This document shows, piece by piece, positions 24,943-31,924 of a stretch of 64,000 bases of DNA (position 1 is its first letter; every line of letters begins with the position of its first letter). The notes beneath the pieces are model-generated. The model did not search any database, was not told the origin of the DNA, and saw nothing but the letters and a program-made list of their open reading frames with translations. This DNA is from Epsilonproteobacteria bacterium UBA6211 (GTDB taxonomy: Bacteria; Campylobacterota; Campylobacteria; Campylobacterales; Arcobacteraceae). The stretch lies in the NCBI GenBank assembly GCA_002421845.1, contig DISL01000037.1, positions 22,847-86,846 of the forward strand, given 5' to 3'. A program made the translations under genes and the position numbers.

Positions 24943-25252
24943 CGCAACCAAAACAGTTAGTTTGGTCATAGCAGCTCTTACAAGCCGGTGCAACTTCTCC
25001 GATAGTATCAAACAAAAACTTTTTCCATCTTATATCGGCAGGTTTGATATCTGCTAAAGGTTTGAAATGTTTTGTCATAAGCCTATTCATCTCTGCACGG
25101 CTTGGCAGTCCCAAATCCTCATATAAATGGTTTGGCATGATAGATTTTTTTGCTATTTGCTTTGCGAACTCTATTGCTTCAGATGTATCGGCAAAACTTA
25201 GAAGCAAAGCTTCTATCTGAAATTTCAACATACTATAATCATTGGCACTCAT
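24920..25252 (-). CDS. nifQ: NifQ, short form
   Basis: 110 residues matching the C-terminal two thirds of NifQ: MPNHLYEDLGLPSRAEMNRL, then HFKPLADIK and I-R-W-K-K-F (compare M-K-W-K-K-F). NifQ supplies molybdenum to FeMo-co synthesis via a Cys-bound Mo-Fe-S cluster. The usual motif is C-x4-C-x2-C-x5-C; here the first Cys is absent and the rest read C-K-S-C-Y-D-Q-T-N-C-F-G-C, with an extra Cys. The family is normally ~170 residues or more. The last codons lie in hairpin repeat H2, so the C-terminus may have been rewritten by the repeat. Confidence 0.72.
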   Translation of the reverse strand: MSANDYSMLKFQIEALLLSFADTSEAIEFAKQIAKKSIMPNHLYEDLGLPSRAEMNRLMTKHFKPLADIKPADIRWKKFLFDTIGEVAPACKSCYDQTNCFGCEIVSRKS

Positions 25253-25270
25253 GATAAACTCTTATTGTTG

Positions 25271-25660
25271 TTATTTTTTACATCCGCATTGACAGTTGTT
25301 CATACCCTCACCTGACACAAGAAGTTCCACATAGTTGGTTTCATCAAGCATAGTAAGTGAGCTGTTTTTGAACCCTTGAAATATCTCTTCAAGAGTTAGT
25401 GATTCTTGAAAACTGGTATAAACACTCACCAAAGCCTCATCACACCCTTTATAAACACCTTCACCCATATGATAAAATACCGTTGCATCGGCACCAACTT
25501 TTTTCAAAAAAGCACCTATTTTGGGACCTTTTGATATTTGTTCGTTTTCCACTACCTTAAAAGCTCCGCTTTGTTCATCAAGTAGTGCAAAAAAAGGTGC
25601 ATTTCCGTAAAGTTTTGAGATTGTAGTACAGTGTTGAGAGTCAAGAGGTATTGCTATCAT
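25271..25660 (-). CDS. NifX/NifB-C-like FeMo-cofactor-binding domain protein
   Basis: 129 residues from the ATG at 25660 (AAGGATTTCTT upstream); the longer reading to 25723 would cross the sigma-54 promoter. MIAIPLDSQHCTTISKLYGNAPFFALLD and VGADATVFYHMGEGVYKGCDEAL follow the NifX/NafY pattern, though H-F-G is replaced by L-Y-G. The Cys-rich tail N-N-C-Q-C-G-C-K-K is unusual and could bind a cluster. First gene of the nifQ-NifU-nifX-nifA operon. Probable cofactor-precursor carrier. Confidence 0.7.
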   Translation of the reverse strand: MIAIPLDSQHCTTISKLYGNAPFFALLDEQSGAFKVVENEQISKGPKIGAFLKKVGADATVFYHMGEGVYKGCDEALVSVYTSFQESLTLEEIFQGFKNSSLTMLDETNYVELLVSGEGMNNCQCGCKK

Positions 25661-25693
25661 AAGAAATCCTTTGTGTCGATTTAGAGAAATTAA

Positions 25694-25710
25694 TGCAAAT
25701 ATCATTCCTC
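25694..25710 (-). promoter_or_regulatory. Candidate sigma-54 promoter for the nifQ/nifX/nifA operon
   Basis: Minus strand AGGAATGATATTTGCA: GG at 25708-25707 and GC at 25696-25695, ten bases apart, TTTGCA at -12. It lies 34 bases before the start codon. This would make nifA autoactivated. Confidence 0.6.
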
Positions 25711-25787
25711 TGAGATTAAGCAATCTTTAAAGATAACTATTTTATACTGATAAGAAATTGACTACATTTAATTAAAAAGAAGGTCTG

Positions 25788-26078
25788 ATGACAAAGTACG
25801 AAATCTTACAAACTTTAGCAGAACAAAAGTCACATATAGAAAAAGAGTTTGAAGTTAGTAAAATAGGTCTTTTTGGTAGTTATGCAAAAGATACTCAAAG
25901 ACAAGATAGTGATATAGACTTTTATGTTGAATTTAAGAGAAAGACTTTTGATAATCTAGCTGGGTTGTGGGTCTATCTGGAAAGTTTATACAATAAAAAA
26001 GTGGATATTATACATAAACACAACAACAATAATAAAGTCATAATCTCCAATATCCAAAAAGAAGTAATCTATGGATAA
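25788..26078 (+). CDS. MntA-type minimal nucleotidyltransferase (antitoxin)
   Basis: 96 residues with the nucleotidyltransferase signature GLFGSYAKDTQRQDSDIDFYV (G-S-x-A-x9-D-x-D, the two catalytic Asp). It overlaps the next gene, a HEPN protein, by 8 bases. In MntA/HepT systems the MntA enzyme AMPylates and silences the HEPN RNase. It is located directly behind the divergent nif promoter at 25.7 kb. A second unrelated copy of the same system type lies at 45979-46708. Confidence 0.85.
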   Translation: MTKYEILQTLAEQKSHIEKEFEVSKIGLFGSYAKDTQRQDSDIDFYVEFKRKTFDNLAGLWVYLESLYNKKVDIIHKHNNNNKVIISNIQKEVIYG

Positions 26079-26445
26079 GGCTAATATTGAGGAATTGTTA
26101 AGTTTTATTTTAGAAAGTATTGCTCTTATAAAATCTAGATTCCAAAATATTAATTCAACTGAGGACTTTTTGGCTGATGATAATGGGCTTATGATTTTGG
26201 ATTCTATCTCAATGCGACTTCAATCAATAGGTGAAGCAATAAAAAACATAGATAAAAAAGAGCAAGATTTCTTACTCCAAGTTGCAGATAAATTTTATTG
26301 GAGTAAAATTATCAAAACTAGAGAAATATTAACACACCACTATATTGATATAGATGCAGAAACAATATTCAATATATGTGATGAAAAACTTGATGAGCTA
26401 GAACAAAAGATTAAACAATTAGATAGTATTATCAGAAGAACTTGA
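26071..26445 (+). CDS. HepT-type HEPN RNase (toxin)
   Basis: 124 helical residues with the HEPN catalytic motif R-x4-H: in K-T-R-E-I-L-T-H-H-Y the Arg, His and following Tyr are the residues that cut RNA and become AMPylated by MntA. The upstream helix D-S-I-S-M-R-L-Q-S-I-G-E-A-I-K is the dimer helix typical of HepT. Translationally coupled to the nucleotidyltransferase. Confidence 0.85.
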   Translation: MDKANIEELLSFILESIALIKSRFQNINSTEDFLADDNGLMILDSISMRLQSIGEAIKNIDKKEQDFLLQVADKFYWSKIIKTREILTHHYIDIDAETIFNICDEKLDELEQKIKQLDSIIRRT

Positions 26446-26502
26446 CCACAATAATCCTTTGATGGTACGATATATGTATAAGTACCAAAAAGGGTCAAAT
26501 CC

Positions 26503-27132
26503 ATGAAAAGCAAATATTTAAGCAGAGCAGGGTATCTAAAGTCAGTTTTGAAGTTGAGTCACTTTGATACTTTGAAATTTGCAAAACAAGCTATGCTTTG
26601 GTGGGATGATTATTATAGTTGGAAAGATTTTCCTCCACTTTGTCTAATAAAAAACAAAAAAGTGGTATGTTATCTTTTTTATAGTATCTCCAAAAACAAA
26701 GACTACCTAACCATCCACAATCTTCTAACCCCAAAACATGCCAGAAATAAAGGCTATGCAAAAGAACTTTTGAGAGTTTTATTTGATGAATGTTTAGTAG
26801 ACAACCACATCAAAAGGGTAAAAATGCTCTGTGTATCTAGTTCTTTGAAATTTTATATGAATCTTGGCATAGATTTCTGGGGTGTGAATAAACTAGGGCA
26901 ATATTACACAAACTTTCCCATGCCAAAAAATATAAAAGACATCCCAAATATGATGAAAAACAACTACCTATCAACCCTAAATCAAGATGAACTAAAATCT
27001 ATTTTTGACAAACTTAAAAACAACGATTTGGACTTCAACGAAAAAGAAAAAGAGATATACCAAAACAATAAACTAATGATGAAAGATAGATATAGGTTTG
27101 ATGAGCTAAAAGAAATGGTGGAGCGAAGATAG
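26503..27132 (+). CDS. GNAT-family N-acetyltransferase
   Basis: 209 residues. The GNAT acetyl-CoA region reads LTIHNLLTPKHARNKGYAKELLRVLF (the R-x-x-G-x-A loop, about residues 70-95), followed by KRVKMLCVSSSLKFYMNLGI, motif B with the usual F-Y-x-x-L-G. The C-terminal ~60 residues are charged helices of unknown use. Substrate unknown. It sits between two toxin-antitoxin pairs, so a GNAT toxin was considered, but no antitoxin is adjacent in the usual orientation. Confidence 0.75.
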   Translation: MKSKYLSRAGYLKSVLKLSHFDTLKFAKQAMLWWDDYYSWKDFPPLCLIKNKKVVCYLFYSISKNKDYLTIHNLLTPKHARNKGYAKELLRVLFDECLVDNHIKRVKMLCVSSSLKFYMNLGIDFWGVNKLGQYYTNFPMPKNIKDIPNMMKNNYLSTLNQDELKSIFDKLKNNDLDFNEKEKEIYQNNKLMMKDRYRFDELKEMVERR

Positions 27133-27196
27133 TATAAGCTAAATTTAATATTAATTAGTTTATACTTCAAATATAAACTAATACGAAAGGCTTGAA

Positions 27197-27424
27197 ATGA
27201 CAGTCACAGCAAAAGAGCTAAGATTTAATACAAATATGCTTTTTGATGTACTTAGTAAAGGTGAAAATATAACCATCACTTATAGAGGACAAAAAAGAGC
27301 TACAATGATACCATGTGATGAACAAAATTCTACAAAAGAACATTCTCTTTTTGGTATATGGCAAGACAACAAAGATGATGTTGATGAGTATGTAAGAAAT
27401 CTTCGAAAAAGAAGAGAATTTTAA
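27197..27424 (+). CDS. Phd/YefM-like antitoxin
   Basis: 75 residues; MTVTAKELRFNTNMLFDVLSKGENITITYRGQKRATMIP is the Phd-type DNA-binding half (K-E-L-R … L-F-D-V-L-x-x-G-E-x-I-x-I-T-x-x-G). The C-terminal toxin-binding tail is charged. Its stop overlaps the VapC start (shared bases TAATG), so the pair is coupled. AGGC precedes the start. It should repress its own promoter, which lies in the 60 bases upstream (TATAAACTAATACG). Confidence 0.8.
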   Translation: MTVTAKELRFNTNMLFDVLSKGENITITYRGQKRATMIPCDEQNSTKEHSLFGIWQDNKDDVDEYVRNLRKRREF

Positions 27425-27813
27425 TGCTTCATAAAAGACTAGTAGATACAGATGTGCTTATATGGTATCTAAGAGGCAATAAAAAAGCTTTTGAACTTAT
27501 TGATTCACTTGAAAATTTTTGTATATCTTCTGTGACATATATGGAGCTTGTTCAAGGTATGAGAAACAAAGATGAGCTTAGAAAACTACAACAAACTTTG
27601 AAGTCTTGGAATGTAAAAACCATATACATTAGCGAAGAAATATCCGCAAAAGCACTTTTTTATGTGGAAGAATATTTTTTAAGCCACTCCATGCAAGTAG
27701 CCGATGCACTTATAGCTTCAACAGCCACAACTTACGGATTAAAGTTGATTACAGCAAACGACAAACACTATAAAATAGTAAAAGATTTGGATTTGGAGAT
27801 ATTTAGAGCTTAG
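27424..27813 (+). CDS. VapC-type PIN-domain toxin
   Basis: 129 residues. PIN active-site acids are all present: D in V-D-T-D-V-L-I-W, E in T-Y-M-E-L-V-Q-G, and D in M-Q-V-A-D-A-L-I-A-S and L-I-T-A-N-D-K-H-Y. VapC toxins cleave tRNA or rRNA. Paired with the Phd-like antitoxin upstream. Length and motif spacing are typical. Confidence 0.85.
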   Translation: MLHKRLVDTDVLIWYLRGNKKAFELIDSLENFCISSVTYMELVQGMRNKDELRKLQQTLKSWNVKTIYISEEISAKALFYVEEYFLSHSMQVADALIASTATTYGLKLITANDKHYKIVKDLDLEIFRA

Positions 27814-27875
27814 TTATAGTTTTGGGTTTTATAGAGTTAAATACTATAAATAGTTACCTTGTCGGATTTTGAATC

Positions 27876-27905
27876 TGTCACTCTGAACTTGATTCAGAGT
27901 CTCTT
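27876..27905. repeat. Short dispersed palindrome (REP-like)
   Basis: ACTCTGAA (27880-27887) and TTCAGAGT (27893-27900) pair perfectly around CTTGA. The same element recurs at 28720-28745, both times ahead of the shared upstream repeat. Confidence 0.7.
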
Positions 27906-27939
27906 TTATGAATTAATAAGAGAATCCAATTATTATCAT

Positions 27940-28095
27940 TTGAATATCAGTATTAAACATACATAAAAGTTATGTACGATGGTTATAAATGCTTTATTTA
28001 GGGTGTTCTTGAGCGTTTTGATATATGCTCTATAGTGTATATATTATTTATTTATTTTTAAGGTTATTTTACATACAATGTGCATTGAATAAATA
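27940..28095 (+). repeat. Upstream repeat, copy 2 of 3
   Basis: Core CTTTATTTAGGGTGTTCTTG, GTTTTGATATATG, ATTATTTATTTATTTTTAAGG and CATACAATGT match the copies at 10722-10858 (minus) and 28775-28935. A -35/-10-like TTATTT-N16-TACAAT lies near the end. It faces the lipoprotein gene at 28239. Confidence 0.6.
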
Positions 28096-28238
28096 GTGAT
28101 ATCTGCTGTAGCGGTTACTTTAGTTTTGACAAAAGAGACAAAAGCATAGCTGATATAACAAATCAGTGTAGTCAATAAAAATTACCATGCAAGAAATTTA
28201 CTGGTTCATGTTAAACGTTAAATATAGGAGAAATAAAT

Positions 28239-28490
28239 ATGCAAAAACACAAATTATACAGTATACTAAGTACTGGATTAATTTTAAGCTTAACTGGTTG
28301 TGCTTTACACAATCCACAAGTTTTAAAACAAGATAATACTAGCATGACAATGAAATATTCTAAAGATAAAAAATTAGTAGCAATGACCAAAGCTGCTAAT
28401 TATTGCAGATCTCAAGAAATGTATACAGTGACTCTATCATCTGAAGAAAAACAAGATGGGAAATTAATTGGTATATGGACTTGTAAATAA
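28239..28490 (+). CDS. Small lipoprotein (83 aa)
   Basis: The lipobox L-S-L-T-G-C (Cys 22) follows a short hydrophobic signal, so it should be lipid-anchored. AGGAGAAATAAAT precedes the ATG. The ~60-residue mature part has two Cys (NYCRSQEM; IWTCK at the end) that could pair. No family recognised. It stands alone behind copy 2 of the shared upstream repeat, suggesting lone cargo. Confidence 0.7.
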   Translation: MQKHKLYSILSTGLILSLTGCALHNPQVLKQDNTSMTMKYSKDKKLVAMTKAANYCRSQEMYTVTLSSEEKQDGKLIGIWTCK

Positions 28491-28719
28491 AACATTTAAC
28501 AACATGTTGGATTGAGATTTCAAATCAATAATCATAAGAAGATAATCGAACAGGTTTCTCCATCTCAAAAACAAGAGTTTACTAATGCAATTTATGAGTT
28601 GGGGATTTTTAGAGTTTAATCTTAGAGTTATAACCTATAAAATTAACTCTTTGAATAATTTGTTAGTATTTTAGTCTGTCATGCTTAATTTGATTCAGTA
28701 TCTAGATAACTCAAATACC

Positions 28720-28745
28720 GTCACTCTGAACTTGATTCAGAGTCT
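28720..28745. repeat. Short dispersed palindrome (REP-like)
   Basis: TCACTCTGAACTTGATTCAG with AGTCTC after it; same as 27878-27903. A degenerate relative (TCATGCTTAATTTGATTCAG) lies about 40 bases upstream. Confidence 0.7.
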
Positions 28746-28774
28746 CTTTAATTAATCAGAAAATCAAATTATTA

Positions 28775-28935
28775 TCATTTTTATATTAGTATTCAACATA
28801 CAAGAAATTATAGTAGGATATATAAATACCTTCTTTATGGTGTTTATAAGTATTTTGATATACGATATATTTTGTGTATGTTATTTGTTTATTTTAAGCT
28901 TGGCTTTTATATAATGAATGTTCGATAATAATTAG
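28775..28935 (+). repeat. Upstream repeat, copy 3 of 3
   Basis: Blocks TCTTTATGGTGTTTATAAG, ATTTTGATATACG, TATGTTATTTGTTTATTTTA and TTTTATATAATGAATGTTCG align with the other two copies. The TATAAT gives the best -10 of the three. It faces the 336-aa gene at 28966. Confidence 0.6.
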
Positions 28936-28965
28936 TTAAAGTTAATCCATTAAAGGAGATGACAT

Positions 28966-29976
28966 ATGGGGTGGAAAGGTACAGTTCGTTCTATTGGAGC
29001 TGCTGTTAGAACAGCAGAGAGGGAATCCAAGCGTCGTCAAAGGGAACTGGAAAAACGCCGAAAAGAATATGAACGTATGCAAGAATTAGAACAAGCAGCT
29101 TATGAAGTTGAAGTGTTTGAGAATCATATAGATATAATTCAATCTTTACACAAAGAATGTAGTACTCCTATAAAATGGAAAGAATTTTTAATCAAAGAGC
29201 AACCAATCAAGCCAGAAAAGTTAGATACTTATGAGCATAATGCTCGACAGAAAGCTGATAATTATAAACCAAGTTTTATAGATAGACTTTTTAAAAGAGA
29301 AGAAAAAATAAGGCAAAAACTCAAAGCTAATATTGAAAGTGCATTTAATAAAGATACTTTAGAACATAATGAAAATATTTCTAAATGGGAGCAAGAGCTT
29401 AAAGAATGGGAAAAAATTACTGCTTTAGCCAAGTCTTTACTTAATGGTGACAGGAAAGCAAAACTTGAAGTTATTGAAGACATGGCTCCTTTCTCTGAAA
29501 TATCCAATCTTGGGTCGAGTTTCGTAGTTTCAATAGGAGATAGCGGAATGGTCGAAGCAACAATTCATATTCATGGAAAAGAAATTATTCCAAATGAAAT
29601 TAAGGGGTTGTTACAAAGTGGTAAATTGTCTGTAAAAAAAATGCCACAAGGGAAGTTTAACGAGTTGTACCAAGATTATGTATGTAGTTCTGCACTACGC
29701 GTAGCCAATGAGCTTTTTTCAATACTTACGGATGATTTAGTCATTGTTACAGCTGTTGATGAATTATTAAATACAAAAACTGGACATCTTGAAGAATTAC
29801 CTATTTTATCTGCTTGTATATCTAGGAGTACATTAGAATCATTAAATCTAGAAGCGATTGATCCTTCTGATTCTATGATAAACTTTGTACATAATATGTC
29901 TTTCAAAAATACAAAAGGCTTTGAACCAGTATCACGTGTAAAGCATGAGATATTTGCATATGCATCAAAGCAATAA
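28966..29976 (+). CDS. Hypothetical protein with N-terminal coiled coil (336 aa)
   Basis: A strong ribosome site (AAAGGAGATGACAT) precedes the ATG. Residues ~12-50 are a very basic/acidic coiled coil (ERESKRRQRELEKRRKEYER), a second helical hairpin lies around 95-165, and the C-terminal half is mixed alpha/beta (FVVSIGDSGMVEATIHIHG; DLVIVTAVDELL). No signal peptide, membrane segment or known motif. It stands alone behind copy 3 of the upstream repeat and is followed by a terminator. Function unknown. Confidence 0.65.
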   Translation: MGWKGTVRSIGAAVRTAERESKRRQRELEKRRKEYERMQELEQAAYEVEVFENHIDIIQSLHKECSTPIKWKEFLIKEQPIKPEKLDTYEHNARQKADNYKPSFIDRLFKREEKIRQKLKANIESAFNKDTLEHNENISKWEQELKEWEKITALAKSLLNGDRKAKLEVIEDMAPFSEISNLGSSFVVSIGDSGMVEATIHIHGKEIIPNEIKGLLQSGKLSVKKMPQGKFNELYQDYVCSSALRVANELFSILTDDLVIVTAVDELLNTKTGHLEELPILSACISRSTLESLNLEAIDPSDSMINFVHNMSFKNTKGFEPVSRVKHEIFAYASKQ

Positions 29977-30000
29977 ATACATAACAACCCAGAAAAGACC

Positions 30001-30041
30001 AATCAAAAACCAGTAAGAGGTTTTTTGATTGCTAGTTTTTT
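30001..30041 (+). terminator. Rho-independent terminator
   Basis: AATCAAAAACC (30001-30011) pairs with GGTTTTTTGATT (30019-30030), followed by GCTAGTTTTTT. It closes the 336-aa gene. Confidence 0.75.
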
Positions 30042-30120
30042 AATAGGAGAAGCATGAACATATATTAATTTTTCACAACATTATTTACGAATAAAAAAAT
30101 AAAACTATAAACTCATTTTC

Positions 30121-30795
30121 TCATAAACACCACTCTATCTTCTCTATCCCACAACTTCCCAAAAACTCATTTGTCCTAGAAAAAGGCTTAGAGCCAAAGA
30201 ATCCACGATACGATGAAAGTGGTGAAGGGTGGGGCGATGTGATGATATGGTGTTTGGATATATCTATCAGTTTTGATTTGGCTATGGCTGGGCTTCCCCA
30301 TAGTATAAAGACTATATTTTCCCTTTTTTCGCTTATTTTTTTGATGACACTATCTGTGAATATTTCCCATCCGTGTTTTGCGTGTGAGTGTGCTTGACCT
30401 TCACGTACGCTCAAGACTGTATTGATGAGAAATACCCCCTGTTTTGCCCATGATGAGAGATTGCCACTTTTTGGCGTGGGGCATCCTATATCAGAGTTTA
30501 GTTCTTGGAATATATTTCTAAGCGACGGTGGGAAAGGTACGCCGTCAAGTACGGAAAAAGCAAGTCCATGAGCTTGATTTGCCCCATGGTATGGGTCTTG
30601 ACCTATTATTACTACTTTTACATCATCAAAGGGTGTATATGAAAAAGCATTGAACATATCCGACCCCTTTGGGTATATAGTGTATTTTTGTTTCTCTTCT
30701 ACTAAAAACTTTTTTAATTCTATAAAGTAATCTTTTGTAAATTCATCGTGTAGTACTTCTTTCCATGATTGTTCTATTTGTGGATTTACGGTCAT
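30121..30795 (-). CDS. ung: Uracil-DNA glycosylase
   Basis: 224 residues of family-1 UDG: the water-activating loop V-I-I-G-Q-D-P-Y-H-G (Asp67, His70), the FSV uracil-stacking region (AHGLAFSV), and the leucine-intercalation loop HPSPLSSYRGFFG. FILWGSPA is the uracil-recognition strand (usual L-W-G-x-x-A; the Asn of the neighbouring N-T-V-L-S-V segment is also present). It removes uracil from DNA to start base-excision repair. It begins next to the nif unit at 30.8 kb, divergently. Confidence 0.95.
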   Translation of the reverse strand: MTVNPQIEQSWKEVLHDEFTKDYFIELKKFLVEEKQKYTIYPKGSDMFNAFSYTPFDDVKVVIIGQDPYHGANQAHGLAFSVLDGVPFPPSLRNIFQELNSDIGCPTPKSGNLSSWAKQGVFLINTVLSVREGQAHSHAKHGWEIFTDSVIKKISEKRENIVFILWGSPAIAKSKLIDISKHHIITSPHPSPLSSYRGFFGSKPFSRTNEFLGSCGIEKIEWCL

Positions 30796-30838
30796 TATGA
30801 GCCTTAAGTTTTTTGTTAATTATACCCAAAATAACTTA

Positions 30839-30854
30839 TGGAATATTTTTTGCA
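30839..30854 (+). promoter_or_regulatory. Candidate sigma-54 promoter for the nifB/nifE region
   Basis: TGGAATATTTTTTGCA: GG at 30840-30841, GC at 30852-30853, ten bases apart, T at -26 and TTGCA at -12. It lies 33 bases before the chosen start codon. A strong match. Confidence 0.68.
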
Positions 30855-30886
30855 TTAAAGATAATAGTTTAGAAAAAGGATTTTGG

Positions 30887-31348
30887 ATGCTAATAGCAAA
30901 AAAAGAAGCACCGGCGGCAAAGGTTTATTTTGAAAACGGTGACAAAGTCGTAGGGATGATAGCTGTCAACGTTCAACTTTTGATTTATACGGATAAGCTT
31001 GAAAGCATCAAAGGTATTTTAAGTGAGTGTGAAAATGCTTTTAAGCAAGAAAGTAAGCTTACTTGTATAGTTGTTTCCAGTGATTCATTTGATGTGATAG
31101 AAAGTTTTGTTAGCGATAATTCCATCATTAAGATTGAATTTTATAAGGATTCCCAATCGCAGTTCAAAACAAGATTTAAAATCAAAGATGAGAGTATTGG
31201 AGTGTTTTTGGTTGATAAAGAGGGGATTTTGGAGTATGTGTATTATGGTGATAGTGCATCTTTAGATACAAAAAATATAATCCAAAATGCAGTAGAACTA
31301 GCAAATAGAAAACAAAAAGGTCATACCCACGAAAATTGGATGATGTAG
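30887..31348 (+). CDS. Redoxin-like protein of nif region (catalytic Cys absent)
   Basis: 153 residues from the ATG at 30887 (AAAAGGA upstream); the longer reading from 30797 would span the sigma-54 promoter. The order of strands (FENGDKVVGMIAVNVQLLIYTD; KLTCIVVSSDSF; SIGVFLVDKEGILEYVYYGD) recalls AhpC/Tpx-type thioredoxin folds, and V-F-L-V-D-K-E-G is close to their F-V-I-D-x-x-G. No C-x-x-C or peroxidatic Cys is in place. First gene of the unit leading to fdx-nifB-nifE. The fold is a by-eye assignment; function unknown. Confidence 0.5.
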   Translation: MLIAKKEAPAAKVYFENGDKVVGMIAVNVQLLIYTDKLESIKGILSECENAFKQESKLTCIVVSSDSFDVIESFVSDNSIIKIEFYKDSQSQFKTRFKIKDESIGVFLVDKEGILEYVYYGDSASLDTKNIIQNAVELANRKQKGHTHENWMM

Positions 31349-31356
31349 TGAAAAAA

Positions 31357-31412
31357 GCCGTGAGTTGTATTTTTCTTTCAAATCACGACTTACGACTCAC
31401 TATTTACGAATA
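31357..31412. repeat. Heptamer hairpin repeat, copy H3
   Basis: GCCGTGAGTTGTATTTTTCT … CACGACTTACGACTCACTAT. On the opposite strand it matches much of H2 (24864-24942), including the non-heptamer centre, so H2 and H3 share a recent origin. It lies in the leader of the ferredoxin gene at 31427. Confidence 0.75.
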
Positions 31413-31426
31413 AAAAAGGAGAAAAA

Positions 31427-31804
31427 ATGTCAGTAAGAATAACAGATTTATGTATCAACTGTGATGCGTGTGTAGATGAGTGTCCGGCAAGTGCCATAGT
31501 AAGTGCAAGTGATTCGCCGCTTGATGACGGTGATTATACGTATGTAAAACCGGAGAAATGTATAGAGTGCGTGGATTGTACCGTACCGAAATGTGCAGAT
31601 GCATGTCCGACTGAAGGGGCTATTGTTTGGGATATGCCTTATACGGCTGAATACAACGACTACTATATCTCAAAAAATGACGGTGTAACATATATGATAA
31701 GAGAACATCCAAAAAAAGGACTTTTATCTCCACTAGCTCAACCTCGCCCTTTTAGGGAGTCCGTAGGCTTAGATATGAGACAAGGTGACACGCCTGTAGT
31801 GTAA
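31427..31804 (+). CDS. nif-associated 2[4Fe-4S] ferredoxin (second copy)
   Basis: 125 residues, ribosome site AAAGGAG. Ligands: C-I-N-C-D-A-C-V-D-E-C-P and C-I-E-C-V-D-C-T-V-P-K-C-A-D-A-C-P. It shares the V-R-I-T start, A-I-V-W-D-M-P-Y-T and the long tail with the ferredoxin at 14366-14749. Located directly upstream of nifB, where FdxN-type ferredoxins serve NifB and electron flow to nitrogenase. Heptamer hairpin H3 sits in its leader. Confidence 0.9.
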   Translation: MSVRITDLCINCDACVDECPASAIVSASDSPLDDGDYTYVKPEKCIECVDCTVPKCADACPTEGAIVWDMPYTAEYNDYYISKNDGVTYMIREHPKKGLLSPLAQPRPFRESVGLDMRQGDTPVV

Positions 31805-31820
31805 GGAACACTATATGCAA
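31804..31820 (+). promoter_or_regulatory. Candidate sigma-54 promoter for nifB
   Basis: AGGAACACTATATGCA just past the ferredoxin stop: GG at 31805-31806 and GC at 31817-31818, ten apart. The -12 reads ATGCA rather than TTGCA, so it is weaker than the others. It is 105 bases before nifB, with a hairpin repeat between. Confidence 0.4.
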
Positions 31821-31835
31821 AATTTATAAAATACA

Positions 31836-31910
31836 AGTAATTGGTTTAGTGGTTATTGGTAATTGGGCAAGATAGAACTAATACACCAATATACTAATAC
31901 ACCAATACAC
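31836..31910. repeat. ATTGGT-type hairpin repeat, copy J1
   Basis: Left arm is tandem TTGGT units (GTAATTGGTTTAGTGGTTAT, TGGTAATTGG); right arm is tandem ACCAAT/ACTAAT units (CTAATACACCAATATACTAA, TACACCAATACAC). They fold on each other in the nifB leader, ending at the AAAAAGG ribosome site. A related copy precedes nifE. Confidence 0.7.
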
Positions 31911-31924
31911 AAAAAGGATATTAA

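Larger units (their letters stand above)
27814..28238. other. Intergenic region with palindrome and upstream repeat
   Basis: No gene supported. Holds the REP-like palindrome at 27876-27905 and copy 2 of the promoter-containing upstream repeat (27940-28095). About 140 further bases precede the lipoprotein start; they show no clear structure. Confidence 0.5.
28491..28965. other. Intergenic region with decayed frame, palindromes and upstream repeat
   Basis: No intact gene. A plus-strand frame of about 40 codons ends at 28620 (…QEFTNAIYELGIFRV) without start or ribosome site and is probably a gene fragment. Palindromes occur at 28677-28712 (degenerate) and 28720-28745, and copy 3 of the upstream repeat at 28775-28935. 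Confidence 0.5.

Noticed and set aside
26503..27132. GNAT protein as a TacT-type toxin
   Set aside because: No ribbon-helix-helix or similar antitoxin gene is adjacent and the C-terminal helical extension is not typical of that group.
28500..28620. Open frame ending …YELGIFRV as a small gene
   Set aside because: No credible start or ribosome site; more likely a remnant between repeats.
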